Shown: in pieces, positions 24,473 to 31,883 of the stretch
Numbering within the stretch: the first letter of the stretch is position 1
Layout: each line of letters begins with the position of its first letter
Origin: Alphaproteobacteria bacterium
Lineage (GTDB): Bacteria > Pseudomonadota > Alphaproteobacteria > UBA8366 > GCA-2717185
Reading direction: 5' to 3'
DNA: 36,567 nt
NCBI GenBank assembly: GCA_021774435.1
Contig: JAJFJB010000168.1
Coordinates: 1-36,567 of the forward strand
Made by a program: the position numbers and the translations under genes
Notes under the pieces: model-generated
The model's database searches: none
Told to the model about the DNA's origin: nothing
Seen by the model: only the letters and a program-made list of their open reading frames with translations

Positions 24473-25618
24473 ATGGCTTGGGGCGAAATTACCGACGACG
24501 CGTTGGCAGCGGCTGCAGAACTGATCGGTCAGCCGTTGCGGCGATCACGCATGCAGTGGATCGAAACCGCAACGAAAGATGCCATCAAGCACTTCGCCTG
24601 GGGAATCGGTGACAACAATCCTCTTTGGTTTGATACGGACTATGCCGAGGCCTCTCCAACTGGCTCCTTAGTCGCGCCTCCCTGCATTCTGTATGCAATC
24701 GACTCGACGATTGTCGCGCCGAAATTGCCGGGCGTGCAGTGGATCTACGCGGGGACGGATTTCACTTGGTACGATCATATTCGTGTTGATGACACTTTCA
24801 GAGTTGAAGCAGAACTTACGAACCAGGAAGAGAAATCCGGCCGACGCTTCTCCCGCTGGGTACTGCAGACCGGGGAAGTTCGGTATTACACATCGAACGG
24901 CAATCACATCGCCACTGCGACAGGGCATTGCGCCCGCACGCCGCGTGGCGAAGGCGTGTCCTCGGACGGCAACGAAGATGCACGAAATGTACGCTACGTA
25001 CCGGAAGAACTGGCGGATATAGAACAGCAAGTTCTCGGAGAAAAACGCCGAGGCGCGAGCCTGCTCTACTGGGAAAATGTGTCGATTGGCGACAGTGTGC
25101 CTGCTGTCGTTAAGGGTCCTCTTTCGATTGCCGATATCCTGGCCTGGTATTCGGCCACGCAAGGCGCGCTGCATTACGGCGGCGCGCATGGCGACGCGCT
25201 GCGTTATCGGCGGCGGCATGACGATTATCATATTAATCCGGCGACAGGCGCGAAGGATGCGGCCGGCCGCGGCCATCTGGAAGCCGCGACGGCGCGCGAT
25301 GTCGGTATGGGCGCAGCATACGATGTCGGACCGCAGCGCATATCCTGGGCCCAGCACATGCTCAGCAATTGGATCGGTGACCACGGTTTCCTGCATAGGC
25401 TCAATGTTTCGGTCCGTCGCCCCAATCTGGTTGGCGATACGATTTGGTGGCGCGGTACCGTGACCGGAAAACGGGAACAGGACACGGTAAAACTCATCGA
25501 TATTGACGTCGAGGCGCGAAACCAGAAGGACAAACTGTCCGCGCTCGGCAAGGCTGTCGTCGCGCTGCCTTCGCAAGCGGATGGCCCGGTCCCGCTGCCG
25601 CTGCGACCGGACAGCTAA
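24473..25618 (+). CDS. Double-hotdog MaoC-like acyl-CoA dehydratase/hydratase
   Basis: A 381-residue protein with two hotdog domains: an N-terminal FAS1-type dehydratase-like domain (about 1-160) and a C-terminal MaoC-like domain (about 190-370). The N-terminal FAWGIGDNNPLWFD resembles the hydratase-2 motif GDxNPxH but has Trp where the catalytic His is expected. The C-terminal half shows no standard motif either, although it has several His residues (SWAQHMLSNWIGDHGFLHR). It may hydrate or dehydrate an enoyl-CoA with an altered active site or form part of a hetero-oligomer. It lies between the LLM oxidoreductase (18 bp) and the CoA-transferase (4 bp). Confidence 0.82.
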   Translation: MAWGEITDDALAAAAELIGQPLRRSRMQWIETATKDAIKHFAWGIGDNNPLWFDTDYAEASPTGSLVAPPCILYAIDSTIVAPKLPGVQWIYAGTDFTWYDHIRVDDTFRVEAELTNQEEKSGRRFSRWVLQTGEVRYYTSNGNHIATATGHCARTPRGEGVSSDGNEDARNVRYVPEELADIEQQVLGEKRRGASLLYWENVSIGDSVPAVVKGPLSIADILAWYSATQGALHYGGAHGDALRYRRRHDDYHINPATGAKDAAGRGHLEAATARDVGMGAAYDVGPQRISWAQHMLSNWIGDHGFLHRLNVSVRRPNLVGDTIWWRGTVTGKREQDTVKLIDIDVEARNQKDKLSALGKAVVALPSQADGPVPLPLRPDS

Positions 25619-25622
25619 CGGA

Positions 25623-27671
25623 ATGGCAGCAGCGTCTCGGTCCATTCCCCTTCAATCAAGCCGGGCGGTTAGCGTTGAAGCGTCGAACAAATCCGCCCAC
25701 TACGCAGAACATTGGCTGTCACTTTTAGGATGCCAACTCGGAGACGACGTCGCACAGAGCGGCATTGTTATTACGGGGGGCAGCGACCCGTTCCCTGCGG
25801 CACGGTGCGTTATCCGCTTGTGGGACTTCCAAGTGGGACGACCGGGAAGCGGTACAATGGCAAGCGCGATCTCTGGCGCTTCAGCCGTAATCGGACACCC
25901 AGACAAACCAGGCGTACCGCTGCCTGCCGATATGCCGGAAAAATGGTGCGGCGCGTATGGCGCGATCCTCGCGCTGGCGGAGTTATTTCGGGCCAAAGGC
26001 GATCCGGTGGAAAAACAAGTCATCTATGATGTTTCTGCCGCGGACGTGTTACGCGCCTTTTCGCTGCAGAATTCCGGCGACGCGGAAGAAAGAAGCCGGA
26101 TCTGGCACCGCAATGGCAGACTCTGCGTCGACCATGGCGGCATCTTTCCGATGGGTTTCTTTGCCTGCAAGGACGGACATGTCGCCATTCTGGGCCGCTC
26201 GCGCCGGGACTGGGTGCAGATCCGCAAGGCACTTGGCGACCCGGAATGGGCGCGGGCGGAGCGCTTCGAAAACCCATTCAAAGTTGCCTATGACAGTGCT
26301 GAAGCAGACACGCTGCTGGAGCAAACATTGTCTGCCTCTAGTCGCGATGAATTGCTTCAGCGAGGCTTGGCCGAAGGAGCGGTAATTGCACCGGTTTTTA
26401 CCGAGACCGAAGCCCGTGAGCGCAATGTTTTTCGTGATGGCTTTGTCTCCCAGGGAACACCCCAAATGCCCTTCCTGGCAAAACCGCTTGGTGGCGGGCG
26501 AACACAGCCACAATCGCGTTCATCGGAAACCGAGTCGGCAACAGCACCACTTGAAGGGTTGCGTTGCATGGAGCTGTGCTGGGTCTGGTCCGGTCCGATG
26601 GCCGGACAAATTTTGGCCGACCTGGGTGCGGAAGTTGTCAAAGTCGAAGCGCCAAAGCGTTTTGATTTATATCGCACGCGCGGTTTGGAAACCGAACGCG
26701 GCAAGATGGACGAAAGAGTCCGTATCGAATCTTCGATTTATTTTCACAGCCTCAATCGCAACAAGGTTGGGCTAACGGTGGACCTTAAAACCGGCGAAGG
26801 ACTTGAGACGGCAATACACCTTGCGGCCAAGTCGGACCTCCTCATCGAAAATTTCACGGTCGGCACAATGGAACGGCTCGGACTCGGTGCCCATACGCTC
26901 TCTGACGCCAATCCCAATCTAGTGCAACTCTCCATGAGCGGTCCGGGTCGGGGCTCCGCGGTACAAGACCTTCGCTCCTACGGTCTGGTCTTGAGCGCGT
27001 TGGGTGGTGCGGAAACGCTGATCCGGGATGGAGATGAGTTCTTGGGATCCCCCACCTTCTCGATCAGCGACCCAAATGCGGCTCTGTTTGGTGTACTGGC
27101 CGCTCTTGCGGGCATCTTGGCGGTCGACGAAGGCGACGAAGGAAGGCAGATCGATCTTTCGCAGATCGAAGCCACTGCAACGCTTGTCGCCGCCGCCGCA
27201 CCTCAAAACACACGGGACGTAATCTTAGCCACAAGTGACGGCAGATATATCGCCGTCAGCATCCCGCACGATGCATTCGCCGATGATGCCAGCTTGAAGC
27301 GCGCGTTCGAGCTCAAGACATTCAATGAGGCGAAACAGCATTGCCACGAGCTCGGCGGCTTCGTGGCGGCGTTGCTCGAACTCGACGAAACAGATAGCGC
27401 AGCGGAATTCGCCGATTGCTCCGGTTGGCTACCGTCGAACCATCCTTACACAGGCGACGAAATGCTGGTCGCCGCTCCCTGGCGCGTCGGCGGCCAACGC
27501 CCAGAGATCCGAAAAACCGCCCCCTTGCTGGGCGAAGATGATGATTACGTATTAAGGCAAATTCTGGCTCTCGACGACGAGGCCATCAGCCTGTTGAATG
27601 CTGCGGGGATCGTCGGCATGCCCGATATCGGTGAACCGCCCGAGCGCAAGCAGAGGAAAGCGAAGACATGA
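25623..27671 (+). CDS. Tandem class III (CaiB/BaiF) CoA-transferase fusion
   Basis: A 682-residue protein made of two CaiB/BaiF-like halves. The C-terminal half (about 309-660) begins with LEGLRCMELCWVWSGPMAGQ and LADLGAEVVKVEAP, the classic family N-terminus, and has the expected catalytic Asp483 in FSISDPNAALFG. The N-terminal half (about 25-300) lacks that opening nucleotide-loop region but keeps the later part, with GHPDKPGVPLPADMPEKW (candidate Asp103) and a recognisable middle domain. Normal enzymes are interlocked dimers of about 400 residues, so this fusion may mimic a heterodimer in one chain. The role is CoA transfer between organic acids. The frame upstream of the ATG at 25623 overlaps the previous gene and is excluded. 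The stop overlaps the ligase start as ATGA. Confidence 0.87.
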   Translation: MAAASRSIPLQSSRAVSVEASNKSAHYAEHWLSLLGCQLGDDVAQSGIVITGGSDPFPAARCVIRLWDFQVGRPGSGTMASAISGASAVIGHPDKPGVPLPADMPEKWCGAYGAILALAELFRAKGDPVEKQVIYDVSAADVLRAFSLQNSGDAEERSRIWHRNGRLCVDHGGIFPMGFFACKDGHVAILGRSRRDWVQIRKALGDPEWARAERFENPFKVAYDSAEADTLLEQTLSASSRDELLQRGLAEGAVIAPVFTETEARERNVFRDGFVSQGTPQMPFLAKPLGGGRTQPQSRSSETESATAPLEGLRCMELCWVWSGPMAGQILADLGAEVVKVEAPKRFDLYRTRGLETERGKMDERVRIESSIYFHSLNRNKVGLTVDLKTGEGLETAIHLAAKSDLLIENFTVGTMERLGLGAHTLSDANPNLVQLSMSGPGRGSAVQDLRSYGLVLSALGGAETLIRDGDEFLGSPTFSISDPNAALFGVLAALAGILAVDEGDEGRQIDLSQIEATATLVAAAAPQNTRDVILATSDGRYIAVSIPHDAFADDASLKRAFELKTFNEAKQHCHELGGFVAALLELDETDSAAEFADCSGWLPSNHPYTGDEMLVAAPWRVGGQRPEIRKTAPLLGEDDDYVLRQILALDDEAISLLNAAGIVGMPDIGEPPERKQRKAKT

Positions 27672-29266
27672 TCGACATAATGGGACATACGCCACACGCG
27701 ACAACACTGCGCGATCTGGTCGTCCTGCGAGCGTCCTATGGCGAAAAACCTTTCCTGATTTGCCGCGACATCACTTTGACCTATGCCGATCTCGATCGCC
27801 TTTCCAACAGGGTCGCCAACAGTCTGATTGCACGCGGTATCGGACATGGCGATGTGGTCGCGACCTTCATGTACAATGCGGTAGAGCAGGCCCTGATTTG
27901 GTTCGGCTGCGCCAAGATCGGCGCAATTTACGCGCCACTGAACGTGTCTCTCCTGAAAGACGATCTCACCTATAGCCTAAACGACACTGGCGCCAAGATG
28001 CTCGTGGTCGATGAGGAATTGGCCCCGGCCTACAACGAGGCGGCACCGGAACTTAATTTCAAGCCGGACACATTGGTCCACGGCGACGAGGCAGTCGTTC
28101 CGGGTGCACGACCGCTGAACGATCTGTTGCAAAGCGAGGAAACGCTTCCGGATATAGAGGTCAAGGGTACGGACCCGATGGCGATCGTTTATACCGGCGG
28201 CAGCACCAGTATGCCGAAGGGCGTTCTGGTGTCGCATCTCTACTACATCGCCGCCGCCATACGCTATCAGGAGATTGCGGAAGCAACGGAAGAGGATGTG
28301 CACTACGCCAATTCCCATTTCTTTCATATTGGCGGTCAGCAGTTTGCGATCACCAGCCCGCTCTATCTCGGCATGACCGGGATCATGGATAAATGGTTTA
28401 GTGCGTCGAACTACTGGAACATCGTCCATAAATACGGAGCCACGGTGATTGACCCGTTGGGGACGATGATGGCAGTGCTGCTGCGTCGCCCGGAATCGGA
28501 ACTCGATAAAACGCACAAGGTAAGGGTCGGTGTCGGAATCGCATCGAGTCAGGTCCGCCGTGAATTGCGCGACGAATTCCAGGCGCGTTTCGGCGCGCCG
28601 ATGCTCGAAGTGTACTCAATGACGGAAATGGGTGTGCTGATGTGCAGTGAACGTATGCACGACCGCCGCATCGGTTCCTGTGGGCGACCGCATGGCTGGG
28701 CAGAAGTCCTGATCGTCGACCCTGACGACAACCCGGTACCGGCCAATACGCAAGGGCAGATCCTGTTCCGGCCGAAGGTCCCAAACACCTACATGATTGA
28801 ATACGTTAACAAACCGAAAGAGACCCTCGCTGCCTGGCAAAACCTTTGGTACCACTCCGGCGATCTTGGTTATCTCGATGACGAAGGCTATGTCTATTTC
28901 GTGGGCCGAGAAGCACATTGGATTCGCCGCCGCGGCGAAAACGTCTCTGCCTTCGAAGTCGAAAAGGCCATGACGGCACATGAAGCCGTCGTCGATTGTG
29001 CGGCTGTTGGCGTCTTATCGGATATCGGCGAAGAAGATATCAAAATCTATGTGCAACTCTCCGATGCCATGGAACGTCCCGATCCCGCCGAACTCGTCGC
29101 GTGGTGCAAGGAACGCATCGCGTTCTTCAAGGTGCCGCGCTACGTGGAATATGTCGCTGAATTTCCTCGCACAATGACCAAGAACGAAATCGCCCGGCAC
29201 GAGCTCCGCGAGCGCGGCATCGGCGCGCCCTGGGACAGTGATATCGGTGACTGGATTAAGGGGTAA
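27668..29266 (+). CDS. Acyl-CoA synthetase (AMP-forming), CaiC-like
   Basis: A 532-residue adenylate-forming enzyme. The P-loop is YTGGSTSMPKG (175-185), the A5-like motif is EVYSMTEMG, the hinge region is YHSGDLGYLDDEGYVYFVGR, and the A10 segment PRTMTKNEI holds the catalytic Lys. The hinge continues as EAHWIRRRGENVSAFEVE, where many homologues have KDxIxxxGxNI, so the motif is slightly altered. It activates a carboxylate to acyl-AMP and then acyl-CoA. It overlaps the CoA-transferase by 4 bp and is 3 bp from the lactonase gene, so all are surely co-translated. The acid substrate is unknown. Confidence 0.92.
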   Translation: MIDIMGHTPHATTLRDLVVLRASYGEKPFLICRDITLTYADLDRLSNRVANSLIARGIGHGDVVATFMYNAVEQALIWFGCAKIGAIYAPLNVSLLKDDLTYSLNDTGAKMLVVDEELAPAYNEAAPELNFKPDTLVHGDEAVVPGARPLNDLLQSEETLPDIEVKGTDPMAIVYTGGSTSMPKGVLVSHLYYIAAAIRYQEIAEATEEDVHYANSHFFHIGGQQFAITSPLYLGMTGIMDKWFSASNYWNIVHKYGATVIDPLGTMMAVLLRRPESELDKTHKVRVGVGIASSQVRRELRDEFQARFGAPMLEVYSMTEMGVLMCSERMHDRRIGSCGRPHGWAEVLIVDPDDNPVPANTQGQILFRPKVPNTYMIEYVNKPKETLAAWQNLWYHSGDLGYLDDEGYVYFVGREAHWIRRRGENVSAFEVEKAMTAHEAVVDCAAVGVLSDIGEEDIKIYVQLSDAMERPDPAELVAWCKERIAFFKVPRYVEYVAEFPRTMTKNEIARHELRERGIGAPWDSDIGDWIKG

Positions 29267-29269
29267 ACC

Positions 29270-30196
29270 ATGATGACTGAAATTCGCGAGATTACCGGCG
29301 GGTTGCGGTTCCCGGAAGGACCAATCGCCTTGCCGGATGGTAGTGTAATTCTCGTCGAAATCGAAGCCGGCCGTTTGACTAAGGTAACGCCCAATGGTGG
29401 CAAGTCCGTTGTCGCCGAAACTGGTGGGGGGCCGAACGGGGCCGCAATCGGTCCCGACGGCCGTTGCTACGTTTGCAACAATGGCGGCATGGTATTTCAC
29501 GAGCGCGATGGGATGCTACTGCCAGGACACGCTGCGGACGACGCACAATCGGGTTGGATCGAGGCCGTTGAGTTGGATACCGGCAAGAGCGAGGTTTTGT
29601 ATCGCGACTGCGATGGGGAACCGCTTCGCGCGCCCAATGACATCGTTTTCGACGAAAGCGGCGGCATGTGGTTCACCGACCACGGCAAAAGCCGTCAGCA
29701 TAGCCGCGATAAGGGCGGCATCTTCTACGCCCACACAGATGGCTCGATGATCCGGCAGGTTGTCCGCTATATGGATGCGCCAAACGGCATCGGCCTTTCA
29801 CCTGATGGCAAGACCCTCTATGCGGCAGAAACGCCAACCGGACGGCTTTGGGCATACGAAATCACGGGACCAGGCGAAATCGACAAGACACCGGGACCGG
29901 CCCCTTGGACGCGGGGGCGATTACTAGCCAACCCGGACGGTTATCATCTTTTCGATTCACTGGCGGTCGACGGCGCCGGCAATATCTGCATCGGCTCGAT
30001 CCCCGGCGCGATCACCATCATCTCGCCGGACGGGAAGTCCTGCAGAGACCTGGAAATGCCAGATCCTTTCCCAACAAACATCTGTTTCGGCGGCGAAGAC
30101 CTAAGAACCGCGTATATTACCCTCTCGGGTGCCGGGCGGCTCATAGCGACCGATTGGCCCGATCCCGGTGTGCCGTTGCATTTCCTGAACCGTTAA
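29270..30196 (+). CDS. SMP-30/gluconolactonase family hydrolase
   Basis: A 308-residue six-bladed beta-propeller lactonase. The metal ligands of the family are visible: RFPEGP (Glu17), LRAPNDIVFD (Asn), APNGIGLSPDGKTLY (Asn) and HLFDSLAVDG (Asp). Members hydrolyse sugar lactones or related cyclic esters with a divalent cation. There is no signal peptide, so it should act in the cytoplasm. ATG occurs at 29270 and 29273; AAGGGG 7 bases before the first favours 29270. It is the last gene of the catabolic operon. A lactonase beside a flavin monooxygenase would fit lactone formation and opening, but this is inference. Confidence 0.9.
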   Translation: MMTEIREITGGLRFPEGPIALPDGSVILVEIEAGRLTKVTPNGGKSVVAETGGGPNGAAIGPDGRCYVCNNGGMVFHERDGMLLPGHAADDAQSGWIEAVELDTGKSEVLYRDCDGEPLRAPNDIVFDESGGMWFTDHGKSRQHSRDKGGIFYAHTDGSMIRQVVRYMDAPNGIGLSPDGKTLYAAETPTGRLWAYEITGPGEIDKTPGPAPWTRGRLLANPDGYHLFDSLAVDGAGNICIGSIPGAITIISPDGKSCRDLEMPDPFPTNICFGGEDLRTAYITLSGAGRLIATDWPDPGVPLHFLNR

Positions 30197-30227
30197 GACA
30201 GAACATCGCGGCGTCAGGCCTATGAAG

Positions 30228-30249
30228 CTGCGAACGCCATCATTCGCAG
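30228..30249. terminator. Possible bidirectional terminator hairpin
   Basis: CTGCGAA and TTCGCAG form a perfect 7-bp stem around an 8-base loop, between the end of the catabolic operon and the convergent tRNA-Glu. No T tract follows on either strand, so termination is plausible from position only. Confidence 0.35.
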
Positions 30250-30298
30250 GCCTCTCAATGTAAGGGGCGGCCCGCTTAAGCCATTCATTTCAAGAAAG

Positions 30299-30374
30299 TG
30301 GTGCCCCCAACGGGATTCGAACCCGTGTTGCCGCCTTGAAAGGGCAGTGTCCTAGGCCTCTAGACGATGGGGAC
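30299..30374 (-). tRNA. tRNA-Glu (TTC)
   Basis: On the minus strand the acceptor GTCCCCA (30374-30368) pairs with TGGGGGC (30309-30303), with one G-T wobble; the discriminator is A and CCA is encoded at 30301-30299. The anticodon stem CTGCC/GGCGG encloses CTTTCAA, giving anticodon TTC for glutamate. The T arm has GTTCGAATCC. Length is 76 bases. Confidence 0.96.
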
Positions 30375-30386
30375 GTCCGAGGCGCA

Positions 30387-30415
30387 GATTTAATGAGCGC
30401 GAGGCGCTAGGTCAA
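30387..30415 (-). promoter_or_regulatory. Promoter of tRNA-Glu
   Basis: On the minus strand TTGACC (its first five bases at 30415-30411, ending at 30410) is followed after 17 bases by TAAATC (30392-30387). The tRNA starts 13 bases downstream. Confidence 0.7.
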
Positions 30416-30563
30416 CCCCTGCGAAGCCTTCAAATGAATGAGATTTCGCATACTCGGCAACTGTTGCCCGATTCTGGATATTTCTGCCTTCATCGACACC
30501 TCGAATTGCGAGAAGATTCCCGTGAATCTATTGATTCTCCTGCTTTTCCCGGAACACGCTTGA

Positions 30564-30579
30564 TGGCATCCCATTTGCA
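30564..30579 (+). promoter_or_regulatory. Sigma-54 promoter of the hook gene
   Basis: TGGCATCCCATTTGCA fits the sigma-54 consensus TGGCAC-N5-TTGCA with one change and the exact 10-base spacing between GG and GC. Transcription should start near 30590, giving a leader of about 45 bases. In Caulobacter hook and other late flagellar genes are sigma-54 dependent with FlbD, so the site fits the gene. Confidence 0.75.
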
Positions 30580-30635
30580 TCAAGGAATGCCAGAACATGA
30601 TTTTGAAGTATCATTTCGGTTAAGGATATCGCGTA

Positions 30636-31880
30636 ATGACGGGTTTCGGCCTTTTCGCATCAGGGATTTCCGCCCTTCGGTCTCATACCGAGGCGTTCTC
30701 GGGAATTAGCCAGGACATCGCCAATTTGACGACGAACGGCTACAAGGCAACCGATACGCAATTCGCCGACATGGTTCATAAGGGGACGGGGTCGATCTTC
30801 GAACAATTCAGCGGCACCTCGTCCAGAACACGCAATTTGGTTGAACATCAGGGCAGCATCCTCGGGACCGGCCGCAGCCTCGATATCGCCCTTGTCGGAA
30901 CGGGATTTTTGGTGACGAACACGTTGCAAGATCTCACCGGGGAAAACCAACTGACGCGCGCCGGCTCGCTCGATCGACTCATTGTGGGCGCGGCGGGTGC
31001 AGAGCAGGCGTTTCTCGGGGATCAAAATGGAAATTTCGTTCTTGGCTGGCCCAGCGACGGTGCCGGTGGTTTCAGCGTGAGTACGGACATCGGCGGCCTG
31101 CAGCCAATTCGAGTCGACGCCGGCGCCTCTGCCTCCGCTGCCGTAGCCTCGACGACTGCGATCTTAACTGCCAACCTTCCTGCCGGCTCGGCTACCAGCA
31201 CGAATTTCGACCTTTCCCTCGGTGTCTTCGACGATTTGGGCAATCCCCATGCGGTTGTCGTAGATTTCACGAAAAATGCAGCCCCAAACACGTGGGACGT
31301 TACCGTAGCAACAGTGGATGGCACGGTGACCGCCGGCACGCCGTCGACGATGACGTTCGATGCGTCTGGCAATATAGTCGCCCCCACAAACCTTGCCGTC
31401 GGGATTACATGGACCAATCCTGCAGCCGCAGCAGCCAGTAACATCGCCGTCGATTTCTCCGGGATGACCCAATTCGGAGGTGGTTTCTCACCGGGTGTCG
31501 TGAGCGCAAATGGCAATACGGCTGGTACTTTGGTCGATTTCACATTTAACGCCGCCGGCGAGGTAATCGGCGAATTCTCCAACGGCTTGACCTCAGGCAT
31601 CGCAAAGCTACCCGTCGCACTGGTCAGAGCCGAGAATCAACTTACGACCGAGCAAGGTACGAATTTCCTGCTCAACCCTAATTCCGGCGATGTTCGGCTC
31701 GTTGAAGCCGATGTTTCCGAGTTTGCCTTTTTCGCACCCAACAGCGTCGAGGAATCTACGGTCGATCTCGCTCGGGAATTCGCGGATATGATCGTTGCGC
31801 AGCGCGCATACTCATCCGCAGCTCAAACCGTTCGCGTCGTTGATGAGATGGCGCAGGTCGCGACCCGATTGAAGGCCTAA
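30636..31880 (+). CDS. flgE: Flagellar hook protein (FlgE-like)
   Basis: A 414-residue axial flagellar protein. The N-terminus (GLFASGISALRSHTEAFSGI and DIANLTTNGYKATD) is the flagellar basal-body rod N-terminal domain; the middle (about 130-320) is a Ser/Thr/Ala/Gly-rich FlgE D2-type beta domain; the C-terminus (DLAREFADMIVAQRAYSSAAQTVR) is the conserved C-terminal helix. These terminal helices polymerise into the hook. There is no signal peptide, as expected for flagellar type III export. The N-terminus reads SGISQDIANLTTNGYKA in place of the usual S-x-x-I-AN-x-NT-x-GYKA. A sigma-54 promoter precedes it. No other flagellar gene is in the window; it is flanked by tRNA-Glu and recJ (3-bp convergent gap). 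Confidence 0.9.
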   Translation: MTGFGLFASGISALRSHTEAFSGISQDIANLTTNGYKATDTQFADMVHKGTGSIFEQFSGTSSRTRNLVEHQGSILGTGRSLDIALVGTGFLVTNTLQDLTGENQLTRAGSLDRLIVGAAGAEQAFLGDQNGNFVLGWPSDGAGGFSVSTDIGGLQPIRVDAGASASAAVASTTAILTANLPAGSATSTNFDLSLGVFDDLGNPHAVVVDFTKNAAPNTWDVTVATVDGTVTAGTPSTMTFDASGNIVAPTNLAVGITWTNPAAAAASNIAVDFSGMTQFGGGFSPGVVSANGNTAGTLVDFTFNAAGEVIGEFSNGLTSGIAKLPVALVRAENQLTTEQGTNFLLNPNSGDVRLVEADVSEFAFFAPNSVEESTVDLAREFADMIVAQRAYSSAAQTVRVVDEMAQVATRLKA

Positions 31881-31883
31881 CGC

